Below, piece after piece: positions 30,455 to 40,451 of a DNA stretch of 64,000 nucleotides; within the stretch, counting starts at the first letter, position 1; the number at the start of each line of letters is the position of its first letter. Source of the stretch: Phoma sp. XZ068 (lineage: Eukaryota; Ascomycota; Dothideomycetes; Pleosporales; Didymellaceae). Location: assembly GCA_004835665.1 (NCBI GenBank), contig RBKR01000020.1, positions 1 through 64,000 on the forward strand, read 5' to 3'. The position numbers and the translations under genes were made by a program. Below the pieces are notes generated by a model that was not told the DNA's origin, did no database searches, and saw only the letters and a program-made list of their open reading frames with translations.

Positions 30455-32909
30455 TTATGACAGGGCCGACGCCTCAGCTTCCGGCGTCATCAGGAACGGA
30501 TGTTCAGACAAGTTCAACCAGAACGCCGGATCAAAGTCTTGTATTCCGCTTGTATCCCAGGACTTTAGCTCATTGTTGCCATCTCCAAGCGTAGGTTGGG
30601 CTGAAACATCAATAAGTGGCTCTATGTCTGTTTGAACCGAGAATTTGTTGGTGATCAAACGATCGAGGAGGTTCTTGATGGTACGAGCAGCGCCAGATAG
30701 GAGTGCATAGTTGGGATCTTCCGGCTCGAGGAGAGCGCCTGTCTCGATCTCAGCAACGAGCACGCTCAAATCTCGGATAGATTTGGAGGGTGTTGCCTCC
30801 GGACCAGCGCGATCGAATGTGTTGTAGAGTAGCGCCAGGCAGAGAACACCTGCAGCAGCGAGTCCATAATACGCCACCTGGTCAAGTCAGCTTGAACCCA
30901 AACAAGGCAATACAGGCAAATCTAAGATAAGGAATCAATGTGCACGAAGGCAACGGAGCAAGCAAAACACCTTTGGCAAAGGTCGATAGATCGTCTGTAA
31001 GCTGAGACTGGGAGAATGGTAAAGTCGTTGTGCTTTTGGCAGCATGACCGGAGAGGACTGACCTTCCATACTAGTGATGTTCCTGAGTTTGCTAAGCGTT
31101 GTTTAAGCAATATGGCCTCGACGATGATGCCCAGCATATCCGCCGATGTATGAAGAAGCTCGACACCAGGGCTTGAGACGCGAGGCGTTGTAGTAAGCTC
31201 CAGAAGAAACTTAACATGGGCAAAGTTGAGCCTCGCGCTGACGAGAAAATCAATCTCTACGTGGCGTTGAGCATAAGAAGATAGCGGTCTGTCGAGACGT
31301 AGTGACCTCGGTATTGCAGCCCATTGTAATTCGGCGGCGGCTCGTATATTGCTAGATTTCGTCAGCCATAATTTTGCCCCGAAACTACGTGCTACAAACC
31401 TTGCTTGTTGTATCTTTGTAATCTGGTCCTCTTTCTGCAAGTCGAGAACGTCCTCCTTCAATGAGGCGCAAATGCCGTGAACACGAGTGTCGGCGCGATA
31501 AGTGAAACGTTCGTCTCGTTCCCACATCTCTGGCAGATCTGCTGTCGGACAATAACGCTTTAGCATGCGCGGTGGTCGGCCAAGGAATATTGAACAGTTT
31601 TTGTCTGCAGAGTAAGTCCGACTGAATGCTACGAATCGAAGTTCTCTCAAGAAGAGAGGTGTGATTGAGGCGTTTCCCAGTTGCTCATGATAGCCCAAGG
31701 CAAACAGTGAACTCACGACATCTCCCAATTTGCGCCAGGAATGATAGCCTACAAGGTCAGTAGGAGTACTTCAACGTATCGCCAAGACAAATTTCAACTC
31801 TATAAGCGGTAACAGTATAGCAGCCTTGCCTCACAACTAGTAACAATGCAATGATAGCTTGTGGCTCACGTCAGGCTATCGTGAAGCCACAGAGAAGTTG
31901 ACATGGAAATGGCCCTGTTACACAGGACGATTCGTAGGAAGATAGATAACTTACTTTGGTCACCGTCTACAAGAGAATGCAAAATGAAGTTCTCGTATTG
32001 CAGAACAAGCTGCAAGTCGTTCAGACAATCCAGGGAAAGGGCGATATCAAGGCAGGTGTCTGAGAACTGCATTGCCAGTTTACGAAGGGTTCGACCCTCT
32101 TGCTCTGAGTCGTACAATCCTTCAAAGTGAGCGATATCAATTGTTGCGCGAGAAACAGCAGTGAAGAACAGGCCAAGTGTCTCCCAGCGCGCAGCTTTTC
32201 TGCAAAAAAGATCGCAGAAGGCTTCAAATGAATCGTTGACGCCTATCATGAGCGGCTTACATGACTGTGTAAAGAGACTCTTTGAAGTTGTTCCAGCAGC
32301 CACAAGACCCTCAGGGCTACCCGTGGCCTCACTTTCATGTAGACCGATCGTAGAACAGGATAGATCTGCGCAAGCTATGGTGAAAGGCTCGGCGACGGGT
32401 AGGTTTATGCCTTCATTCACCCACGCCTGGATGAGGAACTTCCACGCTGGTAGTCGTGTAGATTTGCGGACCTGTGTGATGAACCTTGCGCCATGTTCTA
32501 TCTTATCTTCGGTCACTGCGCAGCCGAGGGCATTTGATTGATTATGCGACTCTTCCCGCGGGTTAAGCGACACATTGATTTGGTCATTGCCCGAAAGATG
32601 GTCAAAGAAGGTAGTGTGACTCGAGGATCCAAGGTATCCAGGATTAGGATAGCGGCGCGACTTCTTTGATACATGTTCGGACGGTGCAGATACGGGCAGA
32701 TTGGCAGCAGTACTCTGCGGTGCTGCATGCGTATCGTCAAGGGCGGCCTGCTGTTTCCTCTTCTTGAAGGGCCGTTCCCGATAGGAGCACTCGTCTGCCA
32801 TATCTCTGCTCCTGCATCGCGAACATATGGGCTTCATGTGATCGCATGACAGTTTTGACAACCGGCACGGGTCACAGGCTGGAAGCCTTCGGGACATTGC
32901 GGCTACCAA
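30455..32909 (-). CDS. Zn(II)2Cys6 transcription factor
   Basis: Three exons: 32909-31955, 31748-31063 and 30877-30455, giving 687 residues. Intron 1 (31749-31954, 206 bp, GTAAGT...CTGAC...TAG) joins VDGDQS to YHSWRKLGDVVSSLFALGYHEQ. Intron 2 (30878-31062, 185 bp, GTCAGT...CAG) joins SLVWK to VAYYGLAAAGVLCLALL. The binuclear zinc cluster is Cys 12, 15, 22, 29, 32 and 41 (C-x2-C-x6-C-x6-C-x2-C-x8-C), followed by a basic linker (RPFKKRKQQ). The middle and C-terminal parts match the fungal transcription factor middle homology region (LGRPPRM, HVEIDFLVSARLNFAHVKF). It is divergent from the decarboxylase gene over 392 bp that contain a CCG-N6-CGG palindrome, so it probably regulates that gene and itself. 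Both introns are long for this genome; their exact ends are less certain. Confidence 0.9.
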
Positions 32910-33018
32910 GTTCCAGGCGTACGTGACGCGACTGGGGCTGCTTCAAAGCGCGGTTCAACGCGTGGTGATCAACTTTCGGAGGTGAAAAGTGGCTCCAGTG
33001 TATAAGTGAACCTCGCTG

Positions 33019-33030
33019 CCGATTAATCGG
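33019..33030. promoter_or_regulatory. CCG-N6-CGG palindrome, candidate Zn2Cys6 operator
   Basis: CCGATTAATCGG is a perfect 12-bp palindrome with everted CGG half-sites, the kind of target bound by dimeric Zn(II)2Cys6 regulators. It lies 110 bp from the regulator start and 272 bp from the decarboxylase start. Confidence 0.55.
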
Positions 33031-33237
33031 AGTAGCATTGTGATTACAGCCTCTGCGACAAGACAGTCACATTAGGCGCTACGTTTCGGAGTGAAGTGTT
33101 TAGCGCCGGCGTAGGCATCATGTCTCTCCGAGCGCGGATTCCCCGATCACCTTGAGCCGAAATTGCCCCACCTCTACCCAGCTAACCGCCATATACGCGC
33201 GCGTCCGTCACGCAACCGCAGAGACCGAGGTGGCCTC

Positions 33238-33244
33238 TATAAAT
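33238..33244 (+). promoter_or_regulatory. TATA box of the decarboxylase gene
   Basis: TATAAAT, 58 bp upstream of the ATG at 33302; no similar motif is closer. Confidence 0.5.
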
Positions 33245-33301
33245 GCATCTTTGAGCCCCTCCTGAGTACCTGCTATTTGCCAAGCATACACTGTTGCGGA
33301 G

Positions 33302-35129
33302 ATGTCAGACACAATCAAACTCGCGGAGTACCTGTTCACACGCTTGAACCAGCTAGGCGCTAGCGCCGTTCACGGAGTGCCAGGTGAGCGGGAGCGGACC
33401 ACTTCGGCCAACGTTGATGCTGACGTGCACTCTAGGCGACTTCAATCTTGACCTCCTCGATTATGTCGAGCCATCGGGGTTACTATGGGTCGGCAATGCC
33501 AATGAACTGAATGCTGGGTATGCTGCCGATGGTTTCAGCAGGATCCGAGGTATTGGTGCTCTAGTCACAACCTTCGGCGTTGGCGAACTATCGGCGATCA
33601 ATGCCATAGCAGGGGCCTATGCGGAGCGAGCGCCTGTCGTACACATCGTTGGAACACCAAACCGGGCCACTCAAGACGGAGGCGTTCGCGTTCACCACAC
33701 ATTCAACGATGGCAACTTCCGGAGATTCGGCCAGATGCACGCGCATGTTACAGTCGCACAAGCCAGCCTGAGAGATCCCCTTACTGCACCGGAAGAGATC
33801 GACCGAGTGCTGCAGCAGTGCCTTATACACAGCAGACCAGTCTACATCGAAGTTCCTGTCGATCTGGTAGATGTACCTGTGCGGTCAACAAACCTCCAGA
33901 ACCCAGTCAAGCTCCCTGCACCAATTGAAACACTAGCTATCAGCGACGCTGTTAGCCAGGTACTCGATAAAGCCTATTCTGCTAAGCGACCAGTCATTCT
34001 TTTCGATGGCGAATGCCGAGCGCTGAACATTACGAGCGATGTGCAGTCCATCATCAAGGCTACCAAATGGCCAACTTGGACGACCTCGTATGGACGAGGC
34101 CTCATTGACGAAAGTATTCCCAACTTCCAAGGTGTATACAAAGGAGTTTTCGACGACCAATCGATCCAAGACTTTTTCAAGCAGGCAGATCTAGTCTTGA
34201 TATTTGGTCCGCACTTCAGCACTACCAACTCTTATGCGCTGACTGCAAAGCCTAAAACGGATGTTAGCATTCTATTCTCAGACACCGAGATTGAGATCGG
34301 AGGCACAACCCTGCGGGACATCCCGGCAAGGGTAGCCCTCTCTCAACTTCACAACAGACTCGACACGTCCAAGATTGCTCAATACTCAACATCGGATCTA
34401 GAAGGTCTATCGTGGCAACAGCCCCAGACAGTTTCATTTTCAACCGTTGCAAAAGAGGAAGTGATCTCACACTCCAAACTCTGGGACCTGTTCACCCCCT
34501 TTATCCGCCCCGGCGACATCGTCATGGGCGAGACAGGCACCTCAGGGTACGGAGTGCGCGAAATGCGTACACCAGCCAACGTTCGAATCTTCGCACCCGT
34601 GACCTGGTTGTCAATTGGGTACATGCTGCCTGCAGCGCAAGGAGCTGCATTAGCACAGCGACTTATGCAGGCACAATCAAACGGTGCTGCGAATGGCGAG
34701 AGAGCCAATGGAGGTCGCACGATTCTATTCATCGGCGATGGAAGTCTACAGATGACCGTACAGGAGATATCCACTATGATTCGACACGATCTTAACATCA
34801 TTATCGTAGTGCTCAACAATGATGGATATACAATTGAGCGGGCTATTCATGGGCTGAAAGAGTCATACAACGATGTCGCTGCTTGGAGGTATCTGGGTGC
34901 ACCTAGCTTCTTCGGTGCAAAGGAGGGCGCGTTCACAGCACAAGCAAGAACCTGGGGAGAGCTTGAAAAGGTTTTAGCAAGCAAAGAACTGTCGGATGGG
35001 AAAGGGCTGAGGATGGTCGAGTTGTTCCTGAGCCGGGAAGACGTACCCAAGGGTCCATTAGCCATGTTGATGGGAAGAGAGCAGAAACGCATGAAAGGAC
35101 TGGAGACAAAACGTGCAACGATACCATAG
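33302..35129 (+). CDS. Thiamine-diphosphate-dependent 2-oxo acid decarboxylase (pyruvate/indolepyruvate decarboxylase family)
   Basis: Two exons, 33302-33383 and 33436-35129, with a 52-bp intron (GTGAGC...CTGAC...TAG), giving 591 residues. The splice restores the family hallmark GVPGDFNLDLLDYVE. Other marks: GNANELNAGYAADG with the activating Glu, the HH pair in RVHHTFNDGNF, and the cofactor motif GDGSLQMTVQEIS...NNDGYTIE. Length is normal for pyruvate decarboxylase (about 560-600). The enzyme decarboxylates a 2-oxo acid to the aldehyde in the cytosol. Position beside a dedicated regulator and an MFS transporter makes an aromatic or branched-chain 2-oxo acid (Ehrlich or secondary pathway) at least as likely as pyruvate; the substrate cannot be read from sequence alone. 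It ends 31 bp before the end of the convergent MFS gene. Confidence 0.94.
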
Positions 35130-35160
35130 GTTTTGATTATTAATTGCGAATAACTATCTA

Positions 35161-37033
35161 CTACAAAGGCCGGAGCGCACCAGATCGTTCATCAGCCCAC
35201 TTGCCGTGAAGCGCTTGTCGTAAATTCTTGCCCCAGAATGCTACTGGAACAGCGACCAGTCCGCTCACGATCTGAATAACGGCAAGCTCGATGCCAACCG
35301 ATTTGTAGTTATGTGACGCGATCCAGGGCCCTAATGCGAAACCCATTGAGAAGCCGAGGATATAGCATCCTCCATTCAAGGCAGAGACCGCTGGAGCAGC
35401 CCATCGCGGAAACGCCTCGGTGAGCCACATGGTGTTACTAATGGAGAGAGTTATCCAGGAGAAGCCATTGAGCCCGTATGCAAGGTAGTATACGGCAAAA
35501 TGCATTTTGCGATGGACAGCGAGACCGTAGATCAAGGTGCTGAGCGCACCAGTGATTACAGGTAAAATGTATCCAACAAGGTAGTGCTCGGCCTCGCGAA
35601 CGCCACGATTGCGTCGTGCGAGACGGCTGATGACCTTGCCGACGAGAATGCCACCGAAAGGGTAAGCAAAGAGTGCGCCGACGGCGGAGGAAATGTTGAC
35701 GTTCATGATCAGAACAGATGGTAAGTTGTATGGGGGTGATGATAAGACCTGTGCGTAGGTAGCGCCAATAAAGAGCATGCCAGCGAAGTTGACCGATGAT
35801 GCGATGAAAACCCAAAAGATGAGAGGATTGATGATGCAGAGTACCATTTGAGAGTAGCAGTAGCCGACAGCTGTCCATGATGCGAAGGGCGATCGAGAGA
35901 GGCCAAGATAATCGCGTAGACGGTTGAATCCTCTGCGTTGTGATCCAGTAGGCAACTTAGGCAAGTCGCGGTAAATGTCAGAGTCAACCTCATTGTCCTT
36001 GTAAATTGTGACCTTCTCGGTTGCACTTTGCATGAGGATAAGCCCATCGAAGGCGACTGTAGGGCGCTTGAAGTATGTTTCCGGATAAAGGAGAAGAACA
36101 AGAACAAAGGAGATAACCATAGGAATGGACCAGTAGTGGTAAAATTGACGCCAGTCGACGCCATGATCGGACATGTAAGGAACAGCTGCTAATAGACCAG
36201 CACCAGCAAAGCCAGCCAGCGACCAAAGAAGGGCAATCGCTTGAGGTCGTTGGTGAATGAAGGTCATATCTATCATCATAAGGAGAGCCTTCAAATGTCA
36301 GCTTGTGGAAGATTACGCGGAAGACAGAGCTAATTACCGCTGTCAGCGAAAAGCCTTCGCCCAGACCAAGGAAGCACAAGCAGATGATGAGCTGGTAGAA
36401 GTGTGTGGCAAATCCAGCTCCCATGGTTGCAAGCAGCATAATCAATGCCGCAATCAGGAACGCAGGCCGCCTTCCCATGCCTAGAGACAAAGGCACCCAG
36501 AGCAGTGCACCAAAGCCCATAAACAGTGTAGGAGCCGTACCAAGTGTCTCAATTGTCCACCGGTTGAAAGTCTGTCAATACACTCCATTAGCAAACCCTT
36601 CATTATCAAGACTAGGCCTACATACCTGCCCATCAAACTCCTTCAGTATCCCACCATAGACCACAGTGGCTGCTTGCACAACAGTAAGCGAGACGATAGA
36701 AAACCATGCTACCGCAAAGACAGCGCCTGCTGTCTTCCATCGGCTCCAGTTCAAAGGATCATCCGGGCTTTCAGAAGGTACAGGGAGGTTCAATGTTGTA
36801 CCCGAGGATGTCACAAGGAAGATGCTGCCAGACAAGTTGTATGACTCGCGTTTGTGGCGGACGGCTTCGGCAGTGCAGCCACTCGCACCAGAGGCTGAGC
36901 GGGGGCAGATTTCGCGGTCGTTATTATTGCAAGCTTCCACGAAAGCCACGGGGCTCGGTTTTTGAAGAGGCTGAGCGAGGGGCGGTGCGGCCAGCTCGAT
37001 ATCTGGATACGGATCTTGTAGTGACGATGCCAT
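35161..37033 (-). CDS. MFS transporter (fungal DHA1-like)
   Basis: Three exons: 37033-36626, 36571-36338 and 36288-35161. Introns are 36572-36625 (54 bp, GTATGT...CAG) and 36289-36337 (49 bp, GTAATT...CTGAC...AAG), giving 589 residues. The start at 37033 (MASSLQDPYP) is preferred to one 24 codons upstream because the upstream extension is hydrophobic and out of character. The cytosolic N-tail ends ESPDDPLNWSRWKT, the usual lead into helix 1 of this group, followed by about 12 membrane helices with GRRPAFLIAALI in the helix 2-3 loop and HQRPQAIAL. It is tail-to-tail with the decarboxylase gene and likely exports or imports a compound of the same pathway. Substrate unknown. Confidence 0.9.
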
Positions 37034-38391
37034 GACCTCAACTGAATAAGCAAAGAAGAAAGTGGGTATGAAACAAATAATGAAAGCCGTAACAGAATGG
37101 CTCAATCTACATAGCAGACTAAGAAGTGATCTGAGGGGTTTAGAAGCGGTTCCCTGAGGCGCATCTTAACACAGAGTCTGCGAGGTCCATGTGTTCGTTG
37201 ATCATTCTTGCTTGTTAAGCCGTGATACTCATAAGGCCGTTATAATTTCTCCTTTAAGGTGTCGCAGACCAGAAAACCTTGTAGCTCCTGCCGTAATGGC
37301 GATCTTGAGACGCTGAAAGGAGCAGAAGCGCCGATGCAGGTTGGCGGACGTTTCGCGGATGGCTTCGGGAAGTAGCGAAGATGCGGAGAAGGCAGCGCAG
37401 CCATGATACTGGCTATCGTGTTGCTTTCTCATAAACCTAAGACTTACAGGCAGATAAGGTTCGTAACGAAACGCACCTCCTGCTTTGACCTTAGCGTAAG
37501 CGAACGACTCAGGCCGCTTCAGCTGCCTGGCTGAGTTCTGTTGCAGTTCCCCAGGTTCTTGCAACGTCATCGCGACGGCTACTTGAAACAACCATGGTTC
37601 ACATTAAGCATTCAAATGCACGTTACGGCATACGACAAGAGCTGGTGGTAATGGGTTGTTGTGATGGTCGACATTCACCGCAGTCCGGGAAATTCCAGCA
37701 AGTTAGCCAGACTAACCCAAGTCATGTCGCAGCCCGACCCTAATTATCGGGATTCTGTCTGGGCGACGGATAACTTACACGTGGAGCTACGACGGTCAGG
37801 GGACGGAGATGCGGACGAACGTTGGGCGACAAACGTTTGGAGAGCAAGGCGAGCGACGGATGCGACAGCGGGAACGCGAGGCTGTCTTGACTTCTTTTCT
37901 CGGCACCATCTCGGCGACGGGAAATGTCAAATCCCCAGCGAGATTTGGTGATCTGTAACGTCGGATTTCATGCAGGCCTTCTCCGCAAGCAGTTCGCTCT
38001 CGGATTTAGGAAGCTTGACTGTCTATAGCTTTGATGTGCCGCGCTCTTCAGTGTCTGTCAAGTACCTGTAGGTAGAAATGAGGCTGAGCACGAAAGGGCC
38101 CTGGCTGATGGAAAAGGGCAAAACGCACGGGACTCCGCCTTTCACTGTTTGCTGCCTGGCTCTGCATGGGCGCAGAACCGTCATGGTAACGTCGAAGGAC
38201 ACTGTGAAGGGCGTCAAAGGATGGAAATCTGTTTGGATATTTACATTTCAGAAAAAGTATTAATATGAAGCATTTCGTTGTAGGTATGAATTGGCATCAC
38301 GAAGCCGATAGAAATATCGCTTCTTCGACCCAGCCTTCTTCCTGGACCTTCCTGTCGCTCTCCTGCTCTTTCCGCACGACCTGTTACCAGC
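37034..38391. other. Intergenic, nothing recognised
   Basis: 1.36 kb of divergent spacer between the MFS gene and the E2-like gene. It should contain both promoters. A 120-codon minus frame (37229-37591) and a 96-codon plus frame (37661-37951) show no motif or splice signals and are probably chance. Confidence 0.5.
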
Positions 38392-40434
38392 ATGGCTGCC
38401 TTAGACACAGCGTCTGCACCCATCGCTTTGCGTCGTCGGCTTTTAAACGACATCGCCGAGATACAGCAGAACCCGTACCCCAATGTACATCTGCATGTGG
38501 ATGAGAAGGACTTCCGCAAGGCCTGCCTCGTCCTCTCGACTGAAGCGTATGGGCTGTTGCACCTCTTTATTGAGTTTGGTAACACCTACCCGCTTGACGC
38601 CCCTACGATCACCATTCAAAGCAGCATCGCGCACCCGAATATCTTCGGAAGCTACATATGCGCTAGCATGTTGAACACTGCCGAAGGCTGGACGCCGGCC
38701 TACACTTTGAAGGGTGTGCTCATCCAGTTGCTGAGCTTCTTTACAAGCGACTCGCTTGAACAGGATCACGGTGGAGGGGCGGTGGATCTGCAAGAGTTTC
38801 GTCGATCATACGCCAGACTACCTCGCGATGTCTCTTATGTTTGCGATCGGTGTGAATTTGGCCCCGAATGGAAGGGCGCCCCCGATACCAAGGAGTCGAA
38901 GGAGGTGGCGACGGCGCCATTGGCGACTGTCTCGAAATTGCTTGCGCTTCCTGACGAGGTTGTACTTCTAATGTTGGAGGAGATGCCTACGAAAGATGTC
39001 CTTGCTCTTGCCGATGCGGTACCATTTGTCAAACGGACTATTCATTCCTACGACTTCATCCGCACGCGCGAGATGCTGTGCTTTTGTTTGAAGCAGTCGT
39101 ACATGACGGCTAAGTTAGGAATTGGCATCTCCATCATCGGCGGCAACAAGCCCATTTTGAGATCTGAGTTCGACTTGCTGAGTCAAGAAGCCTTCTTCCA
39201 GCATGACGTGCGTCGCAGCGTTCAAGGCGTGCGATTCGACAAGTGGCTGGCACTGCCGCTCAGCAGACGACACTGGAATTTGGTGAAGAGGAACGCCTCA
39301 GCTTGTCTGAAGAGCATCCATTCTCACGCTGGAATGCGTAGTAATGAGCCTGAAGATGTCGATGTTCTCTACCACCTCATGAATCATGTCGTTGTACAAT
39401 TCTCTGCAGACGCTGAAAAGGGGTTTCGACAGCCGGACGGGAGAAGCATGCTCAGTCATGCTTCGGAGAAGGCTGTGGAGGCATATTTTGCCTGCTTCCA
39501 TTTGTTGCTTTGTCTCGCTACTGAGAATACTGCCGTTGTCAAGGCTGCTAACAATATGGTCAACCGCTTCCTAACAGGCCCCCACACCAAAAAGCAGTTT
39601 CCCGACCTTGGCCACCTACTCGTCGCGGCCCTTATCTCCCATGATGGACTCACTCAACCCCTGATCTTTCAGATCATCAAGGAGGCTATCTTACGTAACG
39701 TGGTCTGGATGCTTGACTCGAAAGGTGCCGATATGGCTGAGCTTGCATACTTGGAGCCGTCGGCCATATCCGAGTACCGACTTGGTAAAACCTTTGAAGC
39801 TTCGACAACATCGTACCGCTTGCTCATGTTCCTTAAATTGTTCAGCTCCTCCGCTCGCCCGGCGGGCAAGTCACTCACCGACCTTCGCGAAACGCTGTTC
39901 GATAGCCATGGCGCACCACCACCAGGCGTTTCTGCGGCAATGGCTCAGCAAATCCGAGGTATCCGTGATATCAAGGGATTTCCTGGGTTTCTGAGGGCTA
40001 TGGACATCGAGGACGTCCCCAGCAAGAGTCAGTTTACCGCTTTCCTTCGACGTACCATTACGGACAGCGTGACTGCTGGGTATTCGATAATGCCACTGTC
40101 GCAGTCTAAGCTGTACATGATCCGCAAGGTGCGCGAGCGCAACGTCGAAATGGCCGAGGGAGTGCTCGTCACAGATGCAATGATCACATGGTACAACAAT
40201 GGAGAGAAATGGTATTGGAACGGTTGGCGTGGGAGGCCGACCTTCTTCCCAGTGGCCATGGCCAGCTCTAAGGGCCAAAGAAGGGAAGATAGGCTTAGAA
40301 GAGACGGAGGAGGTGGAAGATACGGGAGAGGTGGGAGAGGTGGAAGAGGTGGGAGAGGTGGAAGAGGTGGAAGAGGGAGCAGAGGTGGGTGGCAGTATAC
40401 GCTTTGCCGAGTTTGTAACTCATATCATTCTTGA
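38392..40434 (+). CDS. E2 ubiquitin-conjugating-like domain fused to an F-box, with RGG tail
   Basis: Single exon of 680 residues. Residues about 10-125 have the E2 fold in order: LRRRLLNDIAEIQQNPYPN, the YPLDAP loop, HPN at 81-83 and Cys90 in SYICASML, seven residues after the Asn as in active E2 enzymes, then WTPAYTLKGVLIQLLSF. A CxxC pair follows (YVCDRCEF, about 148-151). Residues about 180-225 (LLALPDEVVLLMLEEMPTKDVLALADAV) look like an F-box. The C-terminal 40 residues are RGG repeats, often seen in RNA-binding proteins. E2 and F-box normally act as separate parts of the ubiquitin cascade, so the combination is unusual. Predicted nuclear/cytosolic; target unknown. The gene ends 17 bp before the end of the convergent monooxygenase gene. 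Confidence 0.85.
   Translation: MAALDTASAPIALRRRLLNDIAEIQQNPYPNVHLHVDEKDFRKACLVLSTEAYGLLHLFIEFGNTYPLDAPTITIQSSIAHPNIFGSYICASMLNTAEGWTPAYTLKGVLIQLLSFFTSDSLEQDHGGGAVDLQEFRRSYARLPRDVSYVCDRCEFGPEWKGAPDTKESKEVATAPLATVSKLLALPDEVVLLMLEEMPTKDVLALADAVPFVKRTIHSYDFIRTREMLCFCLKQSYMTAKLGIGISIIGGNKPILRSEFDLLSQEAFFQHDVRRSVQGVRFDKWLALPLSRRHWNLVKRNASACLKSIHSHAGMRSNEPEDVDVLYHLMNHVVVQFSADAEKGFRQPDGRSMLSHASEKAVEAYFACFHLLLCLATENTAVVKAANNMVNRFLTGPHTKKQFPDLGHLLVAALISHDGLTQPLIFQIIKEAILRNVVWMLDSKGADMAELAYLEPSAISEYRLGKTFEASTTSYRLLMFLKLFSSSARPAGKSLTDLRETLFDSHGAPPPGVSAAMAQQIRGIRDIKGFPGFLRAMDIEDVPSKSQFTAFLRRTITDSVTAGYSIMPLSQSKLYMIRKVRERNVEMAEGVLVTDAMITWYNNGEKWYWNGWRGRPTFFPVAMASSKGQRREDRLRRDGGGGRYGRGGRGGRGGRGGRGGRGSRGGWQYTLCRVCNSYHS
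40305..40392 (+). repeat. GGTGGAAGA/GGTGGGAGA minisatellite coding for RGG repeats
   Basis: Roughly eight 9-bp units alternate GGTGGGAGA and GGTGGAAGA inside the 3' end of the E2-like gene, encoding Gly-Arg-Gly repeats. Copy number is likely variable between strains. Confidence 0.8.
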
Positions 40435-40451
40435 TCCGATACGATGGGCCA

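Larger units (their letters stand above)
32910..33301. promoter_or_regulatory. Bidirectional promoter between regulator and decarboxylase
   Basis: 392-bp divergent spacer. It holds the everted Zn-cluster-type site at 33019 and a TATA box at 33238 facing the decarboxylase. Confidence 0.65.

Noticed and set aside
30042..30635. 197-codon plus-strand frame
   Set aside because: Mostly antisense to the third exon of the Zn2Cys6 gene and lacking motifs.
31769..31869. Alternative 101-bp first intron of the Zn2Cys6 gene (donor at 31869)
   Set aside because: It keeps frame, but the 206-bp intron with a GTAAGT donor at 31954 joins VDGDQS to YHSWRKLGD, which fits the family pattern better.
37229..37591. 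120-codon minus-strand frame in the intergenic region
   Set aside because: No signal peptide, domain or splice sites; consistent with chance in about 50 percent GC DNA.
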